Source: Desulfurococcales archaeon
Lineage (GTDB): Archaea; Thermoproteota; Thermoprotei_A; Sulfolobales; AG1
Direction of reading: 5' to 3'
DNA: 5,728 nucleotides
Assembly (NCBI GenBank): GCA_026990885.1
Contig: JALXCO010000166.1
Coordinates: forward strand, 1-5,728
Below the pieces are notes generated by a model. The model had not been told where the DNA came from, ran no database searches, and saw nothing but the letters and a program-made list of their open reading frames with translations. This document shows positions 1 to 5,728 of the stretch, piece after piece. The stretch's first letter is position 1; each line of letters opens with the position of its first letter. The translations under genes and the position numbers were made by a program.

Positions 1-675
1 CGACCTCAAGTCAGTCACAACATAGTCAGGCCTAATATCATTAGGGTTGAGGCCTATAGCCTCCGCATACCTGCTGCCCACATTCCACGGTCTCTTCACC
101 AATATAGTTACCATGCCATAGCTCTTGGGGTAGTAGATATCGAAAACCAGATTATCCCCCACAGACGCGCTATCGTTAAGGTCTCCATCATACTCGTAGA
201 ACCTTCTTGAGCTCTTTAGGCATCCCGCCTTATCCGGGGTGATCACTGAGTGGAAGTAGGGGAGCAGTCCAGACTCCTTCAGGACACACTCCTGGTATTT
301 CCATAATCCGTTTGTGGCTAGAACCAGCCTGTAGCCTCTATCTCTAAGCCTCTGAAGAACCATGGGGGCGTCGTCGAGAACAACGGTATTGCTGCAGCCC
401 TCCCTCAAGAGGTTCTCAAAGCTCAGATCATTCAATGCCGACTTATCGATTCCTCGTTCCCTCAAGATCTCCCCCAGTAGATAGTCCCAGTCGTACGATC
501 GTATATCTCCAGCTGAAGCGAACTTCAGGTGGTAGCTACCGAGGAGTTTTGAGAGCTCCTCCTCGCTGATCCCCAGAAGTCTAGAGACCCTGCTGTATAG
601 TCTCGGCCTAACATATGTTTCTAAAGGATTAATCACCAGCGTGCTATCCAGATCTATATACAGCTTACTAACCAA
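1..675 (-). CDS. HAD-superfamily hydrolase, 3' end cut by window edge
   Basis: The reading frame is open for 225 codons and runs off the left edge, so the C-terminus is missing. All four haloacid dehalogenase motifs are visible. Motif I is DLDST, with Asp8 as expected nucleophile and Asp10 as acid/base. Motif II is the LATNG segment with Thr121. Lys154 is the best candidate for motif III. Motif IV is GDNLVFD, with Asp174 and Asp179 for Mg2+ binding. Residues 15-100, between motifs I and II, are mostly helical in character and fit a C1-type cap, as in small phosphatases. A cytosolic phosphatase-type hydrolase is therefore likely; the substrate cannot be told. The start is TTG at 675-673: an AGGTG ribosome binding site lies 5 bases upstream, no other standard start is in frame, and a stop closes the frame upstream. 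It is transcribed divergently from the DUF432-like gene. Confidence 0.88.
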   Translation of the reverse strand, partial: MVSKLYIDLDSTLVINPLETYVRPRLYSRVSRLLGISEEELSKLLGSYHLKFASAGDIRSYDWDYLLGEILRERGIDKSALNDLSFENLLREGCSNTVVLDDAPMVLQRLRDRGYRLVLATNGLWKYQECVLKESGLLPYFHSVITPDKAGCLKSSRRFYEYDGDLNDSASVGDNLVFDIYYPKSYGMVTILVKRPWNVGSRYAEAIGLNPNDIRPDYVVTDLRS

Positions 676-680
676 ATAAA

Positions 681-685
681 CACCT
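681..685 (-). promoter_or_regulatory. Ribosome binding site of the HAD hydrolase gene
   Basis: On the minus strand the sequence AGGTG lies 5 bases before the TTG codon at 675. It matches the archaeal anti-Shine-Dalgarno complement GGAGGTGAT well. It decides the start, because no ATG or GTG occurs in frame upstream before a stop. Confidence 0.65.
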
Positions 686-708
686 AGATAATTTGATGCA
701 TTAGGATT

Positions 709-724
709 CTTAAAAATCTATAAT
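709..724 (-). promoter_or_regulatory. Probable TATA box region of the HAD hydrolase gene
   Basis: Read on the minus strand, this AT-only stretch contains TTATAGAT followed by TTTTTAAG. Either could be the archaeal box A. A transcription start about 25 bases downstream would fall near 687-694. That gives a leader of roughly 12-20 bases, which can contain the AGGTG ribosome binding site at 685-681. The exact box cannot be chosen by eye. Confidence 0.4.
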
Positions 725-784
725 TATGCCTCAACAAGCCAGATAGGGCAAAACACTATTAATCCAAATAAGGAATCAGCGAAG

Positions 785-801
785 AATATAGGGATAAAAT
801 A
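785..801 (+). promoter_or_regulatory. Probable TATA box region of the DUF432-MscS pair
   Basis: Two box-A-like elements sit upstream of the ATG at 827: AATATA (785-790) and ATAAAATA (794-801). The second is centred about 30 bases before the ATG and would give a leaderless or nearly leaderless mRNA. The first would give a leader of about 13 bases carrying the weak AAGGG at 814-818. With the opposing HAD promoter, this explains the 151-base divergent intergenic region, in which I see nothing else. Confidence 0.4.
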
Positions 802-826
802 CAGCTTCAAGCCAAGGGATTGGCTG

Positions 827-1618
827 ATGTATGGGTCTATAGATCTGAAGTCACATAAAACTGTAGAATTCAATATATACGAGTCACAGATTAGAATAGC
901 CAGAGTATCGGCAGACACCTATAGATACACTAGAATAATACCCGAAGACAGCGCATCATACAAGCTGATCTCATACAGCGATCTCCACACGTACGGGGCT
1001 AAGATTGAGAAGCTGGTAAACAACGCCGATGCACTCGAGATCTTTCCCGACAACTGGAACAACGATCCGAGAAAGATGTATAGCCACCTAATGATGAGAA
1101 TAAGCAACCCCGTCATGCTACCGCCAAACAGTGGAGGGGTATTTAGAGCTAGGCTCCTGCCGGATATAGCGATCTATATAAAGAGAGACAACACATACAG
1201 CCTCCTCGACATAATACACTCGCCGACATACAAGCTGGCTCTATACGGCTCACCTGAATCAGGGATTATAGTTAGATACTACAATGTAGAGCTAAGCAGT
1301 CAGTCAAGCAGCTATAGCGGCGGAGAAGACCCGTTCTCAATCAATGCCGTCCTAAACATAGCTAACCAGTCAGATCGATGGGTAACCATATCTAGATTAG
1401 TGGTGCCAATCCAGCACCTAAGCATATACATGTGTGGTGGGGAGCCGCCAGCCATAGAAACTATAAAAGCCAGTATCCGGTGGAGCATGGCTATAGGGAA
1501 GGCGATCGCAACCGTAGAGCTGGATAATGTACCCCCATGCAGGAACTATAGCAGGATAGCCCCGTACGCGGCGTCGTACGGCAAGAAGACAACGTATATA
1601 ATGGAGGAGGGGCTGTAG
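827..1618 (+). CDS. DUF432-like archaeal protein of unknown function
   Basis: This 263-residue protein has no known function. Length, the MYG start, and the segments SNPVMLPPNS (about 93-102), DIAIYIK (113-119) and YKLALYGSPESG followed by IIVRYY (about 135-152) resemble the archaeal DUF432 family as I remember it; this was not checked against a profile. The sequence is rich in alternating hydrophobic residues, suggesting mostly beta structure. There is no signal peptide and no clear membrane helix, so it is probably cytosolic. Only two cysteines (203 and 238) are present. The ATG is chosen because, although the frame is open back to 692, no other ATG, GTG or TTG occurs in it. The MscS channel gene starts 40 bases downstream on the same strand, which suggests an operon and a role linked to the channel or membrane stress; that role is inference. 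Confidence 0.8.
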   Translation: MYGSIDLKSHKTVEFNIYESQIRIARVSADTYRYTRIIPEDSASYKLISYSDLHTYGAKIEKLVNNADALEIFPDNWNNDPRKMYSHLMMRISNPVMLPPNSGGVFRARLLPDIAIYIKRDNTYSLLDIIHSPTYKLALYGSPESGIIVRYYNVELSSQSSSYSGGEDPFSINAVLNIANQSDRWVTISRLVVPIQHLSIYMCGGEPPAIETIKASIRWSMAIGKAIATVELDNVPPCRNYSRIAPYAASYGKKTTYIMEEGL

Positions 1619-1644
1619 CAATATACGCTCTATAACCCCCAGGT

Positions 1645-1650
1645 AGGGTG
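1645..1650 (+). promoter_or_regulatory. Ribosome binding site of the MscS gene
   Basis: AGGGTG lies 8 bases before the ATG at 1659 and includes the GGTG core of the archaeal Shine-Dalgarno sequence. A stop at 1644-1646 in the MscS frame means this ATG is the first possible start. The 40-base gap after the DUF432-like gene has this site but no convincing TATA box, fitting co-transcription. Confidence 0.5.
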
Positions 1651-1658
1651 CCACATAC

Positions 1659-2555
1659 ATGGTTCTGGACTCAATCCAGCTGCAGGAGGCGACAGAAAGC
1701 GTATTGAACGCGACAACAGGCAACATAATTAGGGAGCTAGCCGCAATACCGCAACATGCGCTTCTGGTTGCCCAGGTAGTTGTTGTTCTGGTGGTTACGT
1801 ATCTGATCGCTAGAAAGATATCGAGTATAGCTCTAAAGACGCTATCCACCAGGATACCAAGCCACATAGCTTCTGGGATATCCAAGGCCGTTTTCTACGC
1901 GATAGCTTTAATAGGACTAACTGTAGCGCTGGGTATCGCGGGGATAGACCTCTCGGGACTGGTCCTCGCCGGAACTATAGGGGGTATAGTTGTTGGGTTC
2001 GCCGCACAGAACCTGTTAAGCAACTTTTTTGCGGGTATACTCAACTATTTTGAGAGACCCTTCAATATAGGGGACTATGTAGAGATCGGTGGCGATATAA
2101 GGGGATTCATAATAGATATCCGGATGCTCTCAACATATATTAGGGGTCTGGATGGAGAGATCATTAGGATACCAAACAACACCATATTCACATCCTCGCT
2201 AATCAATAGAACAAAGCTAAAGACCAGAGCCGTAGTCCTGAATGTAGGTATATCATACGATGACGACCCCAACAAGGCATTGGAGATAATAAAATCGATA
2301 CTGGACAGACACCCCCTAGTGCTTGCTGAGCCACCCCCCATCCTTGTCGTGAGCGAGCTGGGGGATAGCTCGGTCAATATACTGGTTAAGGCGTGGGTGG
2401 TCCCCCAGACCTACCTTGATGTAAGAAAGGATCTCGTTGCGATGATAAAGAAGGAGCTGGAGAGGAACGGTATAACCATACCCTTCCCGCAGAGGGTACT
2501 TCACTTCGCAACACCGCTTGGTCTGGAGGATGGCGCTACCCGTGATAAACCTTAA
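1659..2555 (+). CDS. MscS-family small-conductance mechanosensitive ion channel
   Basis: This 298-residue membrane protein has the standard MscS layout. Predicted membrane helices are at about 34-51 and 75-94. The pore helix, about 98-130, is rich in Gly and Ala (AGTIGGIVVGFAAQ, then NLLSNFFAGI). The MscS beta domain follows from about 131, with RPFNIGDYVEI and the family signature IPNN (171-174) before the downstream NRT. The C-terminal alpha/beta domain ends in the typical IPFPQRVLHF (274-283). Family members open under membrane tension and release solutes after osmotic downshock. The length is close to minimal MscS proteins, with no extra sensor domain. It is probably co-transcribed with the DUF432-like gene upstream. 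Its last codons overlap the 3' end of the convergent pelota gene by 20 bases. The number of helices and the domain order make the family call secure; gating properties and ion preference cannot be read from the sequence. Confidence 0.95.
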   Translation: MVLDSIQLQEATESVLNATTGNIIRELAAIPQHALLVAQVVVVLVVTYLIARKISSIALKTLSTRIPSHIASGISKAVFYAIALIGLTVALGIAGIDLSGLVLAGTIGGIVVGFAAQNLLSNFFAGILNYFERPFNIGDYVEIGGDIRGFIIDIRMLSTYIRGLDGEIIRIPNNTIFTSSLINRTKLKTRAVVLNVGISYDDDPNKALEIIKSILDRHPLVLAEPPPILVVSELGDSSVNILVKAWVVPQTYLDVRKDLVAMIKKELERNGITIPFPQRVLHFATPLGLEDGATRDKP

Positions 2556-3600
2556 ATCTATGTATAGCTATCACTCCGCCAAGCATCTTTATTTTTGATC
2601 CAACATCGCTCTCCGAGCTGACTATTATAACCCTACCCCCGTTCTTCTCCACATTCATTATTACCTCATCTATTCTTCTTCTGGTTTCAAGATCCGATCT
2701 CAAAAGATCATCGATCACAGCAAGCTTATCAACAGCCCCAATGCTCGAGGCCTTCTCGACACTGTCAAGCCCGGAGCTAACCATCTCCTGCTCCTGGGAA
2801 GCCTTCTTGAGGAACTCGTCCAAGATAGATTGGGCCTCTATAATGGAGTAGTGCTTTAGAACATCGCTAACCACACCTCTTCTAACGAGCTCATTGATCC
2901 CTGGACGCCCACCGATAGATACCGAGTCTAGATATATACCTACACCACCTATCTTCCTCTCCAGTATCATATCTCTAAGCCTTTTTTTGAGGTCCCCTGG
3001 AGACCCGATCACGATTGCGTATGGCTTATACCTTGAGACCGAATCAACTATGCTCTCAGCAAGCTTCTCCAGCTCGCTCGAGAACTGCGTATATGATGAA
3101 TGATCTCTCTTGCTCACACCGCTGAAGGACCCCTCAGCAAGGATCCTGATACCCTGCCCCTGAATGAGAGCGATCGAGTACTCATCGTAATCCAACGCAA
3201 CCAGAATGGCCCTCCTACCCTTTTGGCTGGAGGACCTCAGCTTATTAATGATCCAGCTACTCAACCTCTCCTCAGCCTTCCATATCTCTACCACGGAGCC
3301 CACATCTATAGAGAGGGTATGGTACGATCCCTTGAGCCCATACCTCTCAGGCCCATGCACAATAACCCCTTTAATCCTCAACCTACCGGAAAACGCCTGG
3401 AACTCCATCCCAGTAACCCTTATGGTTAGCGTCATCGGCATCCTCCTCTTGCTCGAGCCATCTATACTTACATCTCTGGTTGTTCTAGCCGCAACCAGAT
3501 CGCCCTCCGAGATTACCATGGCTAGAACCCACAGATCGTCATCGCTCTCGACACCAACCTTGATATACCCCTTATCCCTATCGATCTGGTATATAATCAA
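2536..3600 (-). CDS. pelA: aPelota (Dom34), archaeal ribosome rescue factor
   Basis: This 354-residue protein is a complete archaeal pelota, the paralogue of release factor aRF1. In archaea it is delivered to stalled ribosomes by aEF1A, and splits them together with ABCE1. The N-terminal Sm-like domain (about 1-125) begins with the typical DKGYIKV and DDLW segments and contains TRDVSIDG. The central eRF1-like domain (about 130-255) lacks the GGQ peptide-release motif, as expected for pelota, and has PGINELVRRG near 233-242. The third, L7Ae-like domain (about 258-350) contains GAVDKLAVIDD and ends in IAIHRFKVYHG. The start is TTG at 3600-3598, chosen because it gives the normal family N-terminus; an AAGGT lies 10 bases upstream. 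The gene diverges from the S9 peptidase and converges with mscS. The family call is secure. The symbol pelA is the one commonly used for archaeal pelota. Confidence 0.95.
   Translation of the reverse strand: MIIYQIDRDKGYIKVGVESDDDLWVLAMVISEGDLVAARTTRDVSIDGSSKRRMPMTLTIRVTGMEFQAFSGRLRIKGVIVHGPERYGLKGSYHTLSIDVGSVVEIWKAEERLSSWIINKLRSSSQKGRRAILVALDYDEYSIALIQGQGIRILAEGSFSGVSKRDHSSYTQFSSELEKLAESIVDSVSRYKPYAIVIGSPGDLKKRLRDMILERKIGGVGIYLDSVSIGGRPGINELVRRGVVSDVLKHYSIIEAQSILDEFLKKASQEQEMVSSGLDSVEKASSIGAVDKLAVIDDLLRSDLETRRRIDEVIMNVEKNGGRVIIVSSESDVGSKIKMLGGVIAIHRFKVYHG
2588..2596 (+). terminator. Possible T-rich terminator for the DUF432-mscS transcript
   Basis: TTTATTTTT occurs 33 bases after the mscS stop, inside the 3' coding part of the opposing pelota gene. 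Archaeal RNA polymerase commonly stops at oligo-T runs without a hairpin. If used, the mscS mRNA would carry about 40 bases antisense to pelota. The run also encodes Lys/Ile codons of pelota, so it may be coincidental. Confidence 0.3.
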
Positions 3601-3617
3601 GAAGGCAACTACCTTTA

Positions 3618-3631
3618 ATATAAATTTATAT
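3618..3631. promoter_or_regulatory. Perfect 14-base palindromic TATA element between pelota and S9 peptidase
   Basis: ATATAAATTTATAT reads the same on both strands. Its centre (3624/3625) is about 25 bases from the pelota TTG and about 40 bases from the peptidase TTG. As a box A it would give the peptidase mRNA a leader of about 14 bases starting near 3650, or a leaderless pelota mRNA, or both. No strong BRE is evident on either side to set direction. Confidence 0.6.
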
Positions 3632-3638
3632 CGCTCCC

Positions 3639-3645
3639 TATATAT
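3639..3645. promoter_or_regulatory. Second TATA-like run, candidate pelota box A
   Basis: TATATAT lies about 42 bases upstream of the pelota TTG on the minus strand. Used in that direction it would start transcription near 3617 and leave a leader of about 17 bases containing AAGGT (3615-3611), a partial ribosome binding site. For the peptidase it is only about 20 bases from the TTG, which is too close unless that mRNA lacks its first codons. Confidence 0.4.
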
Positions 3646-3663
3646 CGAAAAACGGGATACGCT

Positions 3664-5604
3664 TTGAGAGAGAACAAACTGAAACTAGCTCCCGACACCT
3701 TCCAATCATTCACATCGATCTCGAATATAGAGCTGAATAACTCCGGAGAGCTCATAGCTTTAACGGCGACCAAGCCCGATATAGATGGAAACACCTACAG
3801 ATCAAGAGTCAATGTAGTAGAGTCCGAGACAGGGGAGCTGGTGTTTTCGACAGATGAAGGCAGGGAGAGCACGCCTGTATGGGTTGATGATGAGTCCCTG
3901 ATCTATATATCCCACGGAAGCAGCGACAAGGATAAGAAGCTGAGGCTTGTGTACTGGAGGCGCCCATCTGCTAGGGAGACCCTTATAGAGCTGGATAAAC
4001 CTGTTCTGGGATTCAGGTATGTGGGAGAAGGCCTTATCTTGGTATTGTTGAGGGACCCCGTGGATGATCAGGATCCCGACTACATCTACTCCGACAAGAT
4101 ACCCATATGGTTCGATGCCGTAGGGTTTGTGGCCGGCTATAGGAATAGGCTATACCTGATAGACCACAGATCCGGGTATATGGAGCCGCTAACACCAAAA
4201 GACATGAATGTCGTGGCGTTTGACTATGAGCCGGATAGGGGTGTTGCTGCTTTAGCGCTGAGCGACGATCCCGAGAGGCCTTATCTAGCTAAAATAGCTG
4301 TTATGGATCTCGATTCCGGAGCTATGGATTACCTAGCTAATGGAGAGAGCTACTATGTGGAGAGCCTATCGGTTAAAGGTAGCATCCTAGCTGTGAAGGC
4401 CCATAGGCTTGAGCGTGGGTTCGCAACCCATCTTAGGCTTCTGCTGATAGATCTGGATAGCGGGGAGGTTATGGCGTACGAGTCACCCAAGGGTAGGGGG
4501 CTGGCTAGGAGGGTGTACCACGATCTTAGAGGTCCCAACGCGTCCATACCTAGAGTGAGGATAAGGGGTAGAAACGTCTACTACCTGCTTAGCGATGGGG
4601 GCCGGTTCACCCTGTATCAATACAGCATAGATAGCTCCGAGCACAAGCCGGTTATAGATGGGGACTTCGTGATAGATGAATTCGATGTTTCTCAGGATCA
4701 GAGGGTTATAGCCTATATAAAAACAGACCCTGTCAATCCAGCCGAGCTATATGTATTTAGTAATGGAGAGGAGAGGCAGGTAACCTACTTCAATAAGTTC
4801 CTGAAGCGTGTCTATAGATTCGTGAAGCCGGAGAGGTTCGTTTTCGAGGCGTCGGACGGCGAGCTTGTTGAGGGCTGGATAATGATACCCGACGGTGCTG
4901 AGGGTGAGAGAAAGATCCCGGCTATACTGAATATCCATGGGGGTCCAAAAAGCAAGTTTGGGTACACCTTCATGTTTGAGCACCAGCTACTTGCCAGCAA
5001 TGGGTACGCGGTGATATACATCAATCCCCGGGGGAGCGATGGGTACAGTGAGGAGTTTGCCGATATAAGGGGGAGATACGGTACTAGGGATTATGAGGAT
5101 CTTATTGAGGGGGTCAGGTACGTGGTTGATAGATACAGGGTTATAGATCCGTCTAGAATAGGGGTTACTGGGATAAGCTACGGTGGCTTCATGACCAACT
5201 GGATCATAACCCACACAGACATCTTCAAGGCAGCGGTATCGCAGAACGGGATCTCGAGCTGGGAGGCTGAATTCGGTACAACAGATATTGGATTCTATTT
5301 TGTCCCAGACCAAATAGGGGGCGATGTAGTTAGGGGTAGAGAGAGGCTTGTGGAGAAATCACCCATATACTACGCCGATAGGGTCTCCACACCCGTGCTT
5401 TTTATCCATAGCATGAATGACTATAGGTGCTATATAGATCAGTCGCTGAGCTTCCACACAGCCCTAAAGTACTTCGGAAAGGAATCAGCTATAGCACTGT
5501 TTAGGGAGGGCAGCCACACCTTTGGCTGGGTCGGTAAGCCCAGATCCAGGCTAAAGAGATACAAGCTCATACTCGACTGGTTCGATAGGCATCTGAAAGC
5601 ATGA
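3664..5604 (+). CDS. S9-family serine peptidase, acylaminoacyl-peptidase/oligopeptidase type
   Basis: This 646-residue protein has the two-domain layout of the prolyl oligopeptidase (S9) family. The first 380 or so residues are repeated beta-strand blades of a propeller that filters substrates. The alpha/beta-hydrolase domain follows from about 390. The oxyanion region HGGP is at 425-428 and NPRGS at 454-458. The nucleophile is Ser505 in GISYGG. Asp586 lies in HSMNDYRC and His618 in EGSHTF, completing the triad. The family cleaves short peptides, often releasing N-acylated residues or dipeptides; the exact specificity cannot be told. No signal peptide or membrane helix is present, so it acts in the cytosol. 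The start is TTG at 3664, the only standard start before the in-frame stop at 3616-3618; GGGAT five bases upstream is only a weak ribosome binding site. Length is normal for archaeal COG1506-type enzymes. Confidence 0.93.
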   Translation: MRENKLKLAPDTFQSFTSISNIELNNSGELIALTATKPDIDGNTYRSRVNVVESETGELVFSTDEGRESTPVWVDDESLIYISHGSSDKDKKLRLVYWRRPSARETLIELDKPVLGFRYVGEGLILVLLRDPVDDQDPDYIYSDKIPIWFDAVGFVAGYRNRLYLIDHRSGYMEPLTPKDMNVVAFDYEPDRGVAALALSDDPERPYLAKIAVMDLDSGAMDYLANGESYYVESLSVKGSILAVKAHRLERGFATHLRLLLIDLDSGEVMAYESPKGRGLARRVYHDLRGPNASIPRVRIRGRNVYYLLSDGGRFTLYQYSIDSSEHKPVIDGDFVIDEFDVSQDQRVIAYIKTDPVNPAELYVFSNGEERQVTYFNKFLKRVYRFVKPERFVFEASDGELVEGWIMIPDGAEGERKIPAILNIHGGPKSKFGYTFMFEHQLLASNGYAVIYINPRGSDGYSEEFADIRGRYGTRDYEDLIEGVRYVVDRYRVIDPSRIGVTGISYGGFMTNWIITHTDIFKAAVSQNGISSWEAEFGTTDIGFYFVPDQIGGDVVRGRERLVEKSPIYYADRVSTPVLFIHSMNDYRCYIDQSLSFHTALKYFGKESAIALFREGSHTFGWVGKPRSRLKRYKLILDWFDRHLKA

Positions 5605-5611
5605 AGCGGGG

Positions 5612-5621
5612 TTTTGTTTTT
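5612..5621 (+). terminator. T-rich terminator of the S9 peptidase gene
   Basis: TTTTGTTTTT begins 8 bases after the TGA stop, with another T4 run at 5628-5631. This is the usual form of intrinsic termination in archaea: an oligo-T tract with no hairpin. It separates the peptidase from the next gene. Confidence 0.55.
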
Positions 5622-5626
5622 GAGTC

Positions 5627-5650
5627 CTTTTATCTTCTAGCTTATAGAAT
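5627..5650 (+). promoter_or_regulatory. Possible TATA box region of the downstream partial gene
   Basis: Two AT-rich elements, CTTTTATC (5627-5634) and CTTATAGAAT (5641-5650), precede the TTG at 5662. The first, centred about 31 bases before the TTG, would start transcription near 5655. It overlaps the T-rich end of the peptidase gene, so a terminator role is equally possible for part of it. Confidence 0.3.
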
Positions 5651-5661
5651 TAGGGTGCTTC

Positions 5662-5728
5662 TTGAGCCACCACCAGAGGATAGAGCTCGACTATCTATCG
5701 CTTCTAGTCGAGATGTCGGTTAGGGAGA
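5662..5728 (+). CDS. Start of an unidentified gene, cut by the right edge
   Basis: A frame opens at TTG 5662 and stays open to the edge, giving 22 residues that begin (M)SHHQRIELDYLSLLVEM and continue with SVRE. AGGGTG (5652-5657) lies 4 bases upstream and fits the archaeal ribosome binding site; an in-frame stop at 5638-5640 bars a longer protein. The peptide has the charged-hydrophobic pattern of an amphipathic helix and uses codons like its neighbours. An alternative start is ATG at 5713, without a visible ribosome binding site. The fragment is too short to assign a family. A competing frame from ATG 5601 ends after 40 codons and looks less real. Confidence 0.5.
   Translation, partial: MSHHQRIELDYLSLLVEMSVRE
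5686..5712. repeat. Perfect 8-base inverted repeat near the start of the partial gene
   Basis: CTCGACTA (5686-5693) is repeated as its reverse complement TAGTCGAG (5705-5712) with an 11-base loop. It lies 24 bases inside the frame opened at TTG 5662 and ends exactly before the ATG at 5713. It could form an RNA hairpin or be a protein-binding dyad, or arise by chance. Confidence 0.45.

Noticed and set aside
1418..1885. Minus-strand open frame of 155 codons across the DUF432-mscS junction
   Set aside because: It is antisense to two well supported genes, has low-complexity Thr-rich and Cys-rich translation, and shows no recognisable domain. It is a shadow of the real frames.
3091..3150. ATGATGA followed by CTGA motifs, suggesting a box C/D guide RNA antisense to pelota
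   Set aside because: The C-like and D-like boxes are only about 23 bases apart, there is no convincing D'/C' pair in the right order, and the motifs fall within conserved pelota codons.
3206..3667. Plus-strand open frame of 153 codons opposite the pelota 5' half
   Set aside because: It lies antisense to conserved pelota coding sequence, has Leu/Ser/Pro-rich composition typical of shadow frames, and crosses the pelota promoter.
3888..3904. TTGATGATGA then CTGA inside the peptidase gene, resembling C/D boxes
   Set aside because: The boxes are only 4 bases apart, leaving no guide segment, and the stretch encodes the expected VDDESL of the propeller.
5601..5723. 40-codon frame starting at an ATGA overlap with the peptidase stop
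   Set aside because: The ATGA overlap is attractive for translational coupling, but the frame runs through the T-rich terminator, ends at TAG 5721-5723, and conflicts with the TTG 5662 frame that has a proper ribosome binding site.
1..5728. Search for CRISPR repeats, insertion sequence ends, tRNA genes or a defence system
   Set aside because: I saw no regularly spaced direct repeats, transposase frames, tRNA-like cloverleaf or defence domains. Every long stretch is explained by the genes described.

Overview
The window looks like chromosomal DNA of a hyperthermophilic archaeon, most likely a crenarchaeote (Thermoprotei). The evidence is an archaeal pelota (aPelota/Dom34) gene, a protein resembling the archaeal family DUF432, heavy use of AGG/AGA and ATA codons, frequent TTG starts, AGGTG-type ribosome binding sites, TATA boxes just upstream of genes, and T-rich gene ends instead of hairpin terminators. 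Genus cannot be decided from the sequence alone. I see no mobile element, CRISPR array, tRNA, rRNA or obvious recent transfer.

Layout. Positions 1-675 (minus) hold most of a HAD-superfamily hydrolase gene that runs off the left edge. A 151-base divergent intergenic region (676-826) separates it from a rightward pair: a DUF432-like protein (827-1618) and an MscS-type mechanosensitive channel (1659-2555), 40 bases apart and probably co-transcribed. The channel gene meets the leftward pelota gene (2536-3600) tail to tail, and the two coding regions overlap by 20 bases. Pelota and a rightward S9-family serine peptidase (3664-5604) diverge from a 63-base promoter region with a 14-base perfect palindromic TATA element and a second TATA-like run. 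After the peptidase comes a T-rich probable terminator (5612-5621), then the likely start of another rightward gene (TTG at 5662), cut off by the right edge.

Function. The genes are mostly housekeeping or stress related: ribosome rescue (pelota), peptide turnover (S9 peptidase), osmotic safety valve (MscS) and a small phosphatase-like enzyme. The DUF432-like gene is the only complete gene without a known function. Its tight linkage to MscS suggests an accessory role for the channel, but that is inference. I do not see a clearly new multi-gene system. The points most worth checking are the DUF432-MscS pair, the crossed or shared divergent promoter between pelota and the peptidase, and the overlapping convergent ends.
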